This document shows positions 5,759 to 11,312 of a stretch of DNA of 11,312 bases, piece after piece. Both the position numbers and the translations under genes were made by a program. The notes beneath the pieces are model-generated. The model was given only the letters and a program-made list of their open reading frames with translations. It was not told where the DNA came from and made no database searches. Origin of the DNA: Bacteroidales bacterium UBA3816 (GTDB lineage Bacteria; Bacteroidota; Bacteroidia; Bacteroidales; P3); the NCBI GenBank assembly GCA_002368955.1, contig DFDY01000162.1, positions 298 through 11,609 of the forward strand, read 5' to 3'. Each line of letters opens with the position of its first letter. Position 1 is the first letter of the stretch.

Positions 5759-6253
5759 TTATAGGCTGTGCTGCTGTTTGATTTGCATGATGTAATCGAC
5801 CAGCCCTTCGGGGCAGGAGGCGAGAGGGAGGATGGTGCCCACTTGGGGCCAGCGCATGAGGTAGATGTTGGTCTTGGTACGGTAGATTTTGTGGAGTTGG
5901 GCATAGGGAATGTTGCCGTTTCCGGTCGGGGTGGTCTGCTCCAGATGGTCTTCAAAGAAGGTGAGGGTTTGCTCTGCCATCTGCGGGGCGATATAGCTAC
6001 GGTAGTATTTCTTAGCCTTGCGGTCGGCACCGAGGGTAATATTCCATACGGCGATGAGCATTCCGACCAAAAGGCCTACGGCTATGGGCAGGTTGACACC
6101 TCGGATGAAATGGTCGATGGCGAATGCAAGCACGAGGAGTGTGCTTACGATGATGATGGTCATGCTCCTCTTGTTCTGGTGAATAAGGTAGCGGTTGAAC
6201 CGGATGAATTCCTCTTCTGAGAGGCTGGTGTGGATTGTGTATTTAGGTTCCAT
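5759..6253 (-). CDS. YcxB-like membrane protein
   Basis: 164 residues. A short cytoplasmic N-terminus (YTIHTSLSEEEFIRFNRYL) leads into two membrane helices (about 31-48 and 55-73), then a soluble domain with LTFFEDHLEQTTPTGNGNIPYAQLHKIYRTKTNIYLM and a terminal LPLASCPEGLVDYI region (quoted piecewise). The order of two helices followed by a 'Y-x-x-I/L-x-K-I-Y' beta domain matches the YcxB-like C-terminal domain of unknown function. Its stop touches the start codon of the CPCC gene. The 73-base spacer from the secreted-protein gene upstream contains a TTGAGA tandem repeat and no clear promoter, so the three genes may form one unit. Confidence 0.72.
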   Translation of the reverse strand: MEPKYTIHTSLSEEEFIRFNRYLIHQNKRSMTIIIVSTLLVLAFAIDHFIRGVNLPIAVGLLVGMLIAVWNITLGADRKAKKYYRSYIAPQMAEQTLTFFEDHLEQTTPTGNGNIPYAQLHKIYRTKTNIYLMRWPQVGTILPLASCPEGLVDYIMQIKQQHSL

Positions 6254-6260
6254 TGTGTTT

Positions 6261-6298
6261 TTGAGAATTGAGAGCTGAGAGTTGAGAATTGAGAGTTG
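6261..6298. repeat. TTGAGA-type short tandem repeat in gene spacer
   Basis: Alternating TTGAGAATTGAGAG and CTGAGAGTTGAGAATTGAG units fill the spacer just before the YcxB-like start codon. The message strand would carry a C/U-rich CAACTCTCAATTCTCAA run. The same repeat type occurs at 2212, 9326 and 9409, always with the TTGAGA strand on plus. Confidence 0.8.
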
Positions 6299-6326
6299 GG
6301 GGAGGCAGGAGGGAGAGCCGTTGTGG

Positions 6327-6830
6327 CTACTGCTGATTGATGATTTGGATGGCGGGGGGCTGGCTCTGAAGTCGTTCTTTTTCGCTGAATTTGCGGCCGT
6401 TGGCGGTGATGAACTGCTCCACGGCCTCGGGGTCGAGTTTGCGGTCTTTGAGGAGGTGCCACTGGGCGATGAGTCGGCCGATGGTCTCTTCTTTCATCGA
6501 GAAGGGAGAGTCTATCTCGCCCACTTGGTCGAAGCCTTTGAAGGAGAAGACCAGGTAGGCCACAGGCGTACCGTTGGGAAACTCGCGGCTTGTTCGGGTC
6601 TTGTCGGTGAAGCCCTGCTGGGTGATGGTGATGAGCATGTTGTCGTTCTCGTCGGTGATGAAGAACTGGCAGGTGGGGCTGAGCAGTTTGCAGCCTTCGC
6701 GCTCGATGTAGGCGGCTCTTTCGCCGTTAATCATCAACTCGCCATCTTTGCCGATGGTCACTTTCTGACGTTGGGCTAAGGTGGTAAAGCACAATGCCGA
6801 AAAAAGGAGTATGAAGGTAAGCTTTTTCAT
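6327..6830 (-). CDS. Secreted protein of unknown function
   Basis: 167 residues. A clear signal peptide (MKKLTFILLFSALCFTTLAQ) would be cut after Ala19-Gln or nearby; no lipobox Cys is present, so the product is a soluble periplasmic or secreted protein. The mature part has a short beta-rich start (KVTIGKDGELMINGERAAYIE), a segment with two Cys (GCKLLSPTCQFFITDENDN) that could form a disulfide, and a helical C-terminus (EETIGRLIAQWHLLKDRKLD) ending in a Gln-rich tail. I do not recognise the family. A weak promoter-like TATTTCGG lies at 6881-6888, and the gene is divergent from the acyltransferase. Confidence 0.8.
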   Translation of the reverse strand: MKKLTFILLFSALCFTTLAQRQKVTIGKDGELMINGERAAYIEREGCKLLSPTCQFFITDENDNMLITITQQGFTDKTRTSREFPNGTPVAYLVFSFKGFDQVGEIDSPFSMKEETIGRLIAQWHLLKDRKLDPEAVEQFITANGRKFSEKERLQSQPPAIQIINQQ

Positions 6831-6880
6831 AGTGAGTAATATTCTTGTTTTAATAACGGTGAGGATGGTGTTTTGTTGTG

Positions 6881-6888
6881 CCGAAATA
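6881..6888 (-). promoter_or_regulatory. Possible -7 box of the secreted-protein gene
   Basis: The minus strand reads TATTTCGGCA, two mismatches from the TATTTTTGCA seen before other genes here. It lies in the 116-base divergent region shared with the acyltransferase gene. Confidence 0.3.
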
Positions 6889-6946
6889 CAATTTTATTTT
6901 ATCTTCTGCGTTAAATAATAATTAGTTGTTATTAAAAACATCAATT

Positions 6947-8043
6947 ATGAGTGCAGATAATACTTCTTTGCTTTCAGATAATTTGCAGTCGCGCACCATT
7001 GAGTGGCTTCGCTATCCATTGATGGTGCTCATCGTTATCATCCATACCGACACTGCTTTGCTGCTTTCGATGCCTGTTGGCAGCGGGTTCTCGCCGGTGC
7101 TATATGGGGTACTGCGCACCGTTATTCGCATTGCGGTGCCGATGTTTTTTTTTTTTCGGGCTACTGGTTTTTCCGACATCCGGAGGAGTTCAATTTGCAG
7201 GTCTATCGTAGCAAACTGGCCAAGCGGGTCCGTTCGCTATTAGTGCCTTATATGTTCTGGAATTTCTTTGCTTGGGCTATGGGGCTGGTGATGCTTGTGC
7301 TGCAGGGTCATGCTGACTGGCTGGCTATCTCGCTCTTCCGTCCCGACGGGTTGCTGGACATTTTTATTGGCATGGGCAGTGGTTATCAGGGCATGCCCAA
7401 GGCTTTTCAACTGTGGTTTCTGCGCGACTTGATGGTGATGTGCCTGTTGGCTCCGGTGCTTTACTTCCTATTGAGAGGGCGGCGCTGGTGGGTGTTGCCG
7501 GTCTTTGCTGTCCTCTATGTCATGCCGTGGAACGCTGATTGGCCGCTCCTTCTGATGCGCTTTCCGTCGGCATTGCTCTTTTTTAGCATTGGAGCGTGGT
7601 TTGGCATTCGCAAATTGGACATGGTGGAGGCTGTGCGGCGGGTGCCGTTGTGGCTGTGTCTGTTGCTTCCTACAATGCTTATGGCATGGCATGTATGGCT
7701 AATGATGCGGGGCAGTTCTGCCATCCCTGTTGCGGAGAAACTGTTCAGCATTGTCGCCACAGTGCCCACGCTGCGGATTGCGTCATCACTGGTGGAACGT
7801 AAAAATTTGAGACCTACAGGATGGTTGGCAGGCAGTGGTTTTCTGCTTTTTGCCATCCATCCGTTGGTGATGAACTATCTCTTGGTGGAGCCTCTAACTG
7901 GCAAATTGGCACCCACGGTAGCCCATTTCTGGATGGTGTTAGGTGCCGAGGTGGTTGTTCCGGTGGTCGTATGTGCTATCGTGCATGTCGCTGCCCGCAA
8001 GATTATGCCACGTACTGCTGTCCGTCTCACTGGCGGCAGATGA
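6947..8043 (+). CDS. Acyltransferase-3 family membrane protein, split by a T12 frameshift
   Basis: The first frame runs from ATG 6947 through a membrane segment with MVLIVIIHTDTALL (His33 is the conserved His of this family), then RIAVPMFFFF at a run of 12 T (7145-7156). After the run it continues out of frame and stops at 7243 (98 residues). The next frame continues the family exactly: SGYWFFRHPEEF, KRVRSLLVPYMFWN, QLWFLRDLMVM, PSALLFFSIGAWFGI and FLLFAIHPLVM, with about ten membrane helices in all, ending at 8043. With one more T the product would be about 365 residues and would restore the usual five residues between Pro and SGY. Family knowledge: such proteins move acyl groups onto surface sugars across the inner membrane. 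The run suggests phase variation; a sequencing error is the alternative. It is the only plus-strand gene here. Confidence 0.88.
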
Positions 8044-8547
8044 GGTCGGTTTCAGTCTGCATAAAAACAGGGCGGCGAGGAGAACGAGCGTGTAGCATAC
8101 TGTGGCACAGAGCGGTAGTAGTATCGTGTACCCTATGGCGGGGTCGCCTTCGATGCTGCTGAGTAGGCGTAGGATGCATGGGTTGGAAGTCATTGCAATG
8201 GGAATGACACTCAGGAGGGCCAAGCCGTGGGCCAGTGCACGGTGGGCTTCGATGTCAATATTGTACCCCAAGTTCATCAGGGCCAGATTGAAAACCAACA
8301 GGACGGTGGCAGTGAGCAGCACTCTCCGTTTGTTCGTGGCCTTTCGGTACACCCACCATGCCCCAAGGGCTATGATGTTTTGGAAGAGGAAGAAGACGAT
8401 GTAAAGAAAGAACATCATGCCATAGCTTTCATATCCCTCGCCTTGGTGGTGGCCCCAGGTGGCCAGGTCGATGGCCATGCCGATGAGGTCGAACGCCAGA
8501 TAGGAGGCCACAAAGGCGGGGTAGAAAGGAATTCTCTTGTGTCTCAT
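7939..8547 (-). CDS. Multi-pass membrane protein of unknown function
   Basis: 202 residues from ATG 8547. This ATG shares its A with the TGA stop of the upstream YD-repeat-like gene, so the two are translationally coupled. The frame is open further upstream, but that part is antisense to nothing recognisable and overlaps the neighbour. There are five hydrophobic segments (about 10-28, 44-67, 77-95, 105-122 and 143-166), with a Trp/His-rich loop (TWGHHQGEGYESYGMM) between the first two. A hydrophilic tail of about 35 residues follows. The last 105 bases lie antisense to the 3' end of the acyltransferase. I do not recognise the family. Confidence 0.75.
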   Translation of the reverse strand: MRHKRIPFYPAFVASYLAFDLIGMAIDLATWGHHQGEGYESYGMMFFLYIVFFLFQNIIALGAWWVYRKATNKRRVLLTATVLLVFNLALMNLGYNIDIEAHRALAHGLALLSVIPIAMTSNPCILRLLSSIEGDPAIGYTILLPLCATVCYTLVLLAALFLCRLKPTSSAASETDSSTWHNLAGSDMHDSTYDHRNNHLGT

Positions 8548-9320
8548 CACTTCTCTTCGTAGTAGGTTATTGTGCGGGTTTGGGTGTACCCGTTTCCCGT
8601 GACGGTCAGCCAGTTGCCGTAGCGGTCGTATGTATAACCCCATAGCTGGTAGGAGAGGGGCTCGTCATCGTTGGATAAGGTCTGCTCGTATTGGATGAGG
8701 CTCCCTTCGGCATTGTAGGTGTAGGTCTCTGTTCGGGTGAAGGTGAAACCTTTGCTTTGCGTGATTTTTTTTGACAGCAGCCCATGGTCGTTATATTCAA
8801 TTCGGGTGATTGCATCGTCGAAAGACTGCGTGGCTATGCGGCCGTGAGCATCGTATGAGTACCGTCTGGTGAGGTGGCCTTCGCGCTCCTCCACTATGCG
8901 GCAGAGGCTGTCGCATTGGTATTTGACGGTGTCGGCAGTGTTCTGGTCATGGAATATCTGCCACTGGGGGCAGCCGTTGGAGTCGTAGACGTAGAGCCAT
9001 GCCGTCTCAGGCATATTCTCTCCAACCACGTCTATTTTCACCAGTCTGCCCTCAGCGTAGTGAAAAAGGTAGCGGTTGCCGCCACCGTATGACCATTCTT
9101 CGTATTCGAATAGATGCCCATCTGAGTCAAATCGGAAGTATTCGGTCCATTGGGCTTCGCTCTCAAGGTTTTCACCGTAGAGGAACATTTCTTTTACTGG
9201 CCCTTGCAGTCTATTTTCGGCGGCTGTGGTGGGAATGCCAACGGCATTGGGGGTGGGCTGGGACCAAACCCCGGGGGCAAGAACCAGCAGTGCTGTGCAA
9301 ATGATGAGAAAACGGGACAT
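8547..9320 (-). CDS. Secreted YD-repeat (RHS-like) protein
   Basis: 257 residues. The signal peptide (MSRFLIICTALLVLAPGVWS) ends before QPTPNAVG. The mature protein is a series of beta-hairpin units of the YD/RHS kind: YFRFDSDGHLFEYEEW, YLFHYAEGRLVKI, YVYDSNGCPQWQIF, YQCDSLCRIVEERE, YSYDAHGRIATQSF, IEYNDHGLLSKKI, YTYNAEGSLIQYE, and YTYDRYGNWLTVTGN at the C-terminus. This is much shorter than true RHS toxins and lacks a toxin-like end domain, so a small periplasmic or surface beta-protein is more likely. Its stop overlaps the start of the membrane-protein gene by one base. The spacer upstream (9321-9458) holds tandem repeats rather than a recognisable promoter. Confidence 0.85.
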   Translation of the reverse strand: MSRFLIICTALLVLAPGVWSQPTPNAVGIPTTAAENRLQGPVKEMFLYGENLESEAQWTEYFRFDSDGHLFEYEEWSYGGGNRYLFHYAEGRLVKIDVVGENMPETAWLYVYDSNGCPQWQIFHDQNTADTVKYQCDSLCRIVEEREGHLTRRYSYDAHGRIATQSFDDAITRIEYNDHGLLSKKITQSKGFTFTRTETYTYNAEGSLIQYEQTLSNDDEPLSYQLWGYTYDRYGNWLTVTGNGYTQTRTITYYEEK

Positions 9321-9325
9321 TTCTA

Positions 9326-9358
9326 TGAGTTGAGAATTGAGAGTTGAGAGTTGAGAGT
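9326..9358. repeat. TTGAGA-type short tandem repeat in gene spacer
   Basis: About four to five units of GTTGAGA/ATTGAGA just upstream of the YD-repeat-like start codon, with the same sequence type and orientation as at 6261 and 9409. Confidence 0.8.
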
Positions 9359-9366
9359 TTTTTAAA

Positions 9367-9396
9367 AGTAAAAGGTAAAAACTAAAAACTAAAAGG
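9367..9396. repeat. A-rich tandem repeat (ACTAAAA / GTAAAAG units)
   Basis: A run of GTAAAAGGTAAAAACTAAAA followed by ACTAAAAG lies between the two TTGAGA blocks of the same spacer. It is low complexity and non-coding. Confidence 0.7.
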
Positions 9397-9408
9397 GTGG
9401 GCTGGGCC

Positions 9409-9453
9409 GTTGAGAATTGAGAGTTGAGAATTGAGGGTTGAGAGTTGAGGGTT
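9409..9453. repeat. TTGAGA-type short tandem repeat after the DUF5714 gene
   Basis: About six units alternating GTTGAGA, ATTGAGA and GTTGAGG, ending six bases before the DUF5714 stop codon. It is the second such block in this 138-base spacer. Confidence 0.8.
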
Positions 9454-9458
9454 GTTGG

Positions 9459-10280
9459 CTATTGGGGGCAGAAGGGGCACTTCTGGCCGATGCACTGGTT
9501 ATTGATTTGGCTGCGTGTGCAGGTGACGGAGGCCCGCTCCATTTCTACACCTAGGTTCTCCTTCACGAAACGGGCGGCCGTGAGTATGGACAGGTATGAG
9601 TCGCGCTTGTAGCAACGGGGACCGCCGTTCAGGGCCACCTGCTCTAGGGCCCGTGAGGTGAGGAGGTTGCAGAGCCGCCAGGTGTCGGTTGAGAGGGGTG
9701 TGTTGTGCGTGATTACCGACATGAAAATGCCGGTGCTGATGGCCGCTCCGCAGGCCCCCATATAGCCGCAGGCCCCGCCCGGCACCTGTCGGCCGCGGCT
9801 CATCACCTCGGTCAGGGCAGCGGGGAGGTCCACCTTCATGCTGTCGGCTGGCACAGCGTTGTTGTAGGCCGTCAGCAGGGCCGCTCCCACCAGCACGTGG
9901 TGCTCGGGTCCGTGCATGTGGCAGAAGGGTTGCGACATCATCTTCTCAAGGATGGCGATGGGGTCCTTGGAGGTCTCGGCTAGGCAAAGGGCAATGATGG
10001 AGTCCATGCCGGCCATGTGGCATTCGGAGCAGACATAGTGTCCGGCAGAGCAGCGGGTTTTGCTCAGTTCCTGTTTGTGGCACAGCACACATTCCATCAT
10101 GGTGTCGTTTTCTAGATATTCAAGCGGTGCGCCACAGATAATGCATTCTTCGTTGTTTGACATAGTTGTTTCGCTTTTATTATTGTCGGTGCAGGAAATG
10201 GACATGATGGCTACAGCTGCGCAAATCACGCCAAGGCACCTAAACCGAAGGATGGAGAATAAAGGGTTTGTACTCATCAT
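9459..10280 (-). CDS. Cys-rich DUF5714-domain protein with lipoprotein-like leader
   Basis: 273 residues from ATG 10280. From residue 46 a zinc-ribbon-like part carries Cys46-x2-Cys49, Cys64-x2-Cys67, Cys77 and Cys84-x2-Cys87. The main domain shows CHMHGPEHHVLVGAALLTAY (120-139), GACGYMGACGAAISTGIF (169-186) and a C-terminal Cys cluster (254, 263, 268, 271). These patterns match DUF5714, a domain of unknown biochemical function that I expect in cytoplasmic proteins. Here residues 8-29 are hydrophobic and end in SISC (Cys30), followed by TDNNKSE, which looks like a lipoprotein signal. An internal ATG at 10163 (residue 40, MSNNEECIICG), with an A-rich leader, would give the usual cytoplasmic form. 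The gene follows the lipoprotein gene by 21 bases, so the two are cotranscribed. The start choice is uncertain; the domain call is firmer. Confidence 0.82.
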   Translation of the reverse strand: MMSTNPLFSILRFRCLGVICAAVAIMSISCTDNNKSETTMSNNEECIICGAPLEYLENDTMMECVLCHKQELSKTRCSAGHYVCSECHMAGMDSIIALCLAETSKDPIAILEKMMSQPFCHMHGPEHHVLVGAALLTAYNNAVPADSMKVDLPAALTEVMSRGRQVPGGACGYMGACGAAISTGIFMSVITHNTPLSTDTWRLCNLLTSRALEQVALNGGPRCYKRDSYLSILTAARFVKENLGVEMERASVTCTRSQINNQCIGQKCPFCPQ

Positions 10281-10301
10281 TGTTAAGATATGGGTGAGGA
10301 A

Positions 10302-11180
10302 TTACTCGGCGGTGTACATGGGGCCGGTGAAGAGAACCGTGGCACTGCCATGGTCGGTGTCGGCGTTGATGACTAGGGAGTATATGTTGCCGTAACAGCT
10401 GCATTGAAGGGTCCCAGAAGAGGCTTTTGCTTGCAGGCCATTGGGCATCGATGCCGTCATGCCTACGGCTGTGCTGTTTTCTATGATGAGAGCATCGTCA
10501 GAGATGGGAAGTGTCTTGCCTACGATGTCGGTGGTGGAACTGATGACGCATTCGACATGGGGGTTGCTGCCAATGAGGTGGTATGTGTGCCGGTCTCCTT
10601 CCAGGCATAGCATGCCTAAATGGAAGGTGAGGCTCTCTTGCCCCATCGTCAGCCTTCCCTGATTGGAGAGGGTGGTGAGGTCGTGGACCAGGCCGGTGTA
10701 TTGGCAGCGGAATCCCAAACCGTTTTCTGTGGCCCCGAGGATTTGTATGGCATACAGGTCGCCCGAGCGGTGGAGGACCATCTGGCCGCGGGAGATACAA
10801 ATGCCGGTAGGAGAAAGGTCGGAGATGATCATTGCCACGATGCCCTCTTGATGGGCCGTAAAGTCATCTGGGCCGACCAGATTGGCGGAGTCAAAGTCCA
10901 TGAGGAGGTCGAGGTGGTTCTGGCTATAGAGGATGAGGCACCCCCCGTCACTGAGTTGGAAGACTATGTTGTTGCAGTCGTACAGGTCGGTGCGCATGGC
11001 GTAGGCTAGGTGCATCGTGTCCTGATAGTCCAGCAGGGCGTAGTTTTCAACCGCCATAGGAACGGAGTCCACAGGGTTGATATTGTCTTCTTTGTTGCAG
11101 CTGACCAGTGTCAGTGTGGCCGTCAGGGCGATGGCTAGCACCGAACTGTACAGTCGGTGGCGAAAATTGATTTGTTTCAT
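10302..11180 (-). CDS. Lipoprotein of unknown function
   Basis: 292 residues. A basic start (MKQINFRHRLYSS), a hydrophobic stretch and the lipobox LVSC (Cys28), followed by NKEDN, mark a Bacteroidota lipoprotein; the acidic residues after Cys agree with surface or outer-membrane sorting. The mature part is predicted to be beta-rich (IVFQLSDGGCLILYSQ, VAMIISDLSPTGICIS, LYAIQILGATENGLGF) with five or more Cys, and ends in SATVLFTGPMYTAE. I do not recognise the family. It is first in the probable operon with the DUF5714, YD-repeat-like and membrane-protein genes. No good promoter box was found between its ATG and the hairpins at 11217. Confidence 0.83.
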   Translation of the reverse strand: MKQINFRHRLYSSVLAIALTATLTLVSCNKEDNINPVDSVPMAVENYALLDYQDTMHLAYAMRTDLYDCNNIVFQLSDGGCLILYSQNHLDLLMDFDSANLVGPDDFTAHQEGIVAMIISDLSPTGICISRGQMVLHRSGDLYAIQILGATENGLGFRCQYTGLVHDLTTLSNQGRLTMGQESLTFHLGMLCLEGDRHTYHLIGSNPHVECVISSTTDIVGKTLPISDDALIIENSTAVGMTASMPNGLQAKASSGTLQCSCYGNIYSLVINADTDHGSATVLFTGPMYTAE

Positions 11181-11216
11181 ACTTTAGGTGTGTTCTATTT
11201 ATTTGTTTCCATTGTC

Positions 11217-11312
11217 GCGTCCCGTCGGGACGCAGTTTACTGACGTCTGAGTATCACGGCACTGCGCCTTCGGCTTGTACCGTGTTATTAATAGTCTCAC
11301 CCCTTCTGGGTG
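11217..11312. repeat. REP-like hairpin cluster at the window edge
   Basis: Three stem-loops in a row: 11217-11233 (GCGTCCC/GGGACGC, loop GTC), 11255-11284 (outer CACGG/CCGTG, with an inner GCCTTCGGC turn), and CACCC/GGGTG at the very end (about 11298-11312). The first is related to the hairpin at 1075-1091. No coding sequence is apparent. The block continues past the window, so its true extent is unknown. Confidence 0.6.

Noticed and set aside
8547..9320. YD-repeat protein as an RHS toxin
   Set aside because: It is only 257 residues, with no RHS core, no variable toxin domain, and a neighbour that does not look like an immunity protein.

Overview
The window looks like a chromosomal segment of a Bacteroidales bacterium (phylum Bacteroidota). 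Three lines of evidence support this. Several genes are preceded by the phylum's -7 promoter box (TAnnTTTG, here mostly TATTTTTGCA). Start codons have A-rich leaders rather than Shine-Dalgarno sites. The gene families fit as well: a rubredoxin-first rubrerythrin, an HU-like domain, DUF5714, and lipoproteins with SC lipoboxes. The genus cannot be fixed from the sequence. Nearly all genes lie on the minus strand.

Left part (1-2440) is a decayed, repeat-rich stretch. A rubredoxin/rubrerythrin gene runs off the left edge. Next come an orphan intrinsic terminator, a ~196 bp repeat built of consecutive hairpins (copy 1, 657-852), a remnant of an HU-like gene, a small REP-like hairpin, and a second copy of the ~196 bp repeat (1737-1933) sitting inside a wrecked aldo/keto reductase gene. 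That gene has also lost its 5' third and carries a frameshift. The two repeat copies are about 97% identical, and two of their few differences are a compensating base pair in a stem.

Middle part (2400-6830) holds intact minus-strand genes: an SDR oxidoreductase with its own terminator and promoter, a membrane-anchored DUF1963/YwqG-like protein, a sugar O-acetyltransferase-like hexapeptide protein, a coupled CPCC/YcxB-like pair, and a secreted protein of unknown function. The SDR gene and the dead aldo/keto reductase share an upstream pair of direct repeats spaced exactly 21 bp. This is the layout expected of an AraC-type activator site, so the two genes probably belonged to one redox regulon.

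Right part (6926-11312) starts with the only plus-strand gene, an acyltransferase-3 family membrane protein. It is split by a run of 12 T and looks like a phase-variable gene caught in the OFF state. Facing it is a probable four-gene minus-strand unit: a lipoprotein, a Cys-rich DUF5714 protein with an unexpected lipoprotein-type leader, a secreted YD-repeat-like protein, and a membrane protein whose 3' end overlaps the acyltransferase antisense. The window ends in another run of hairpins related to the REP-like hairpin at 1075. Short TTGAGA-type tandem repeats fill several spacers between minus-strand genes.
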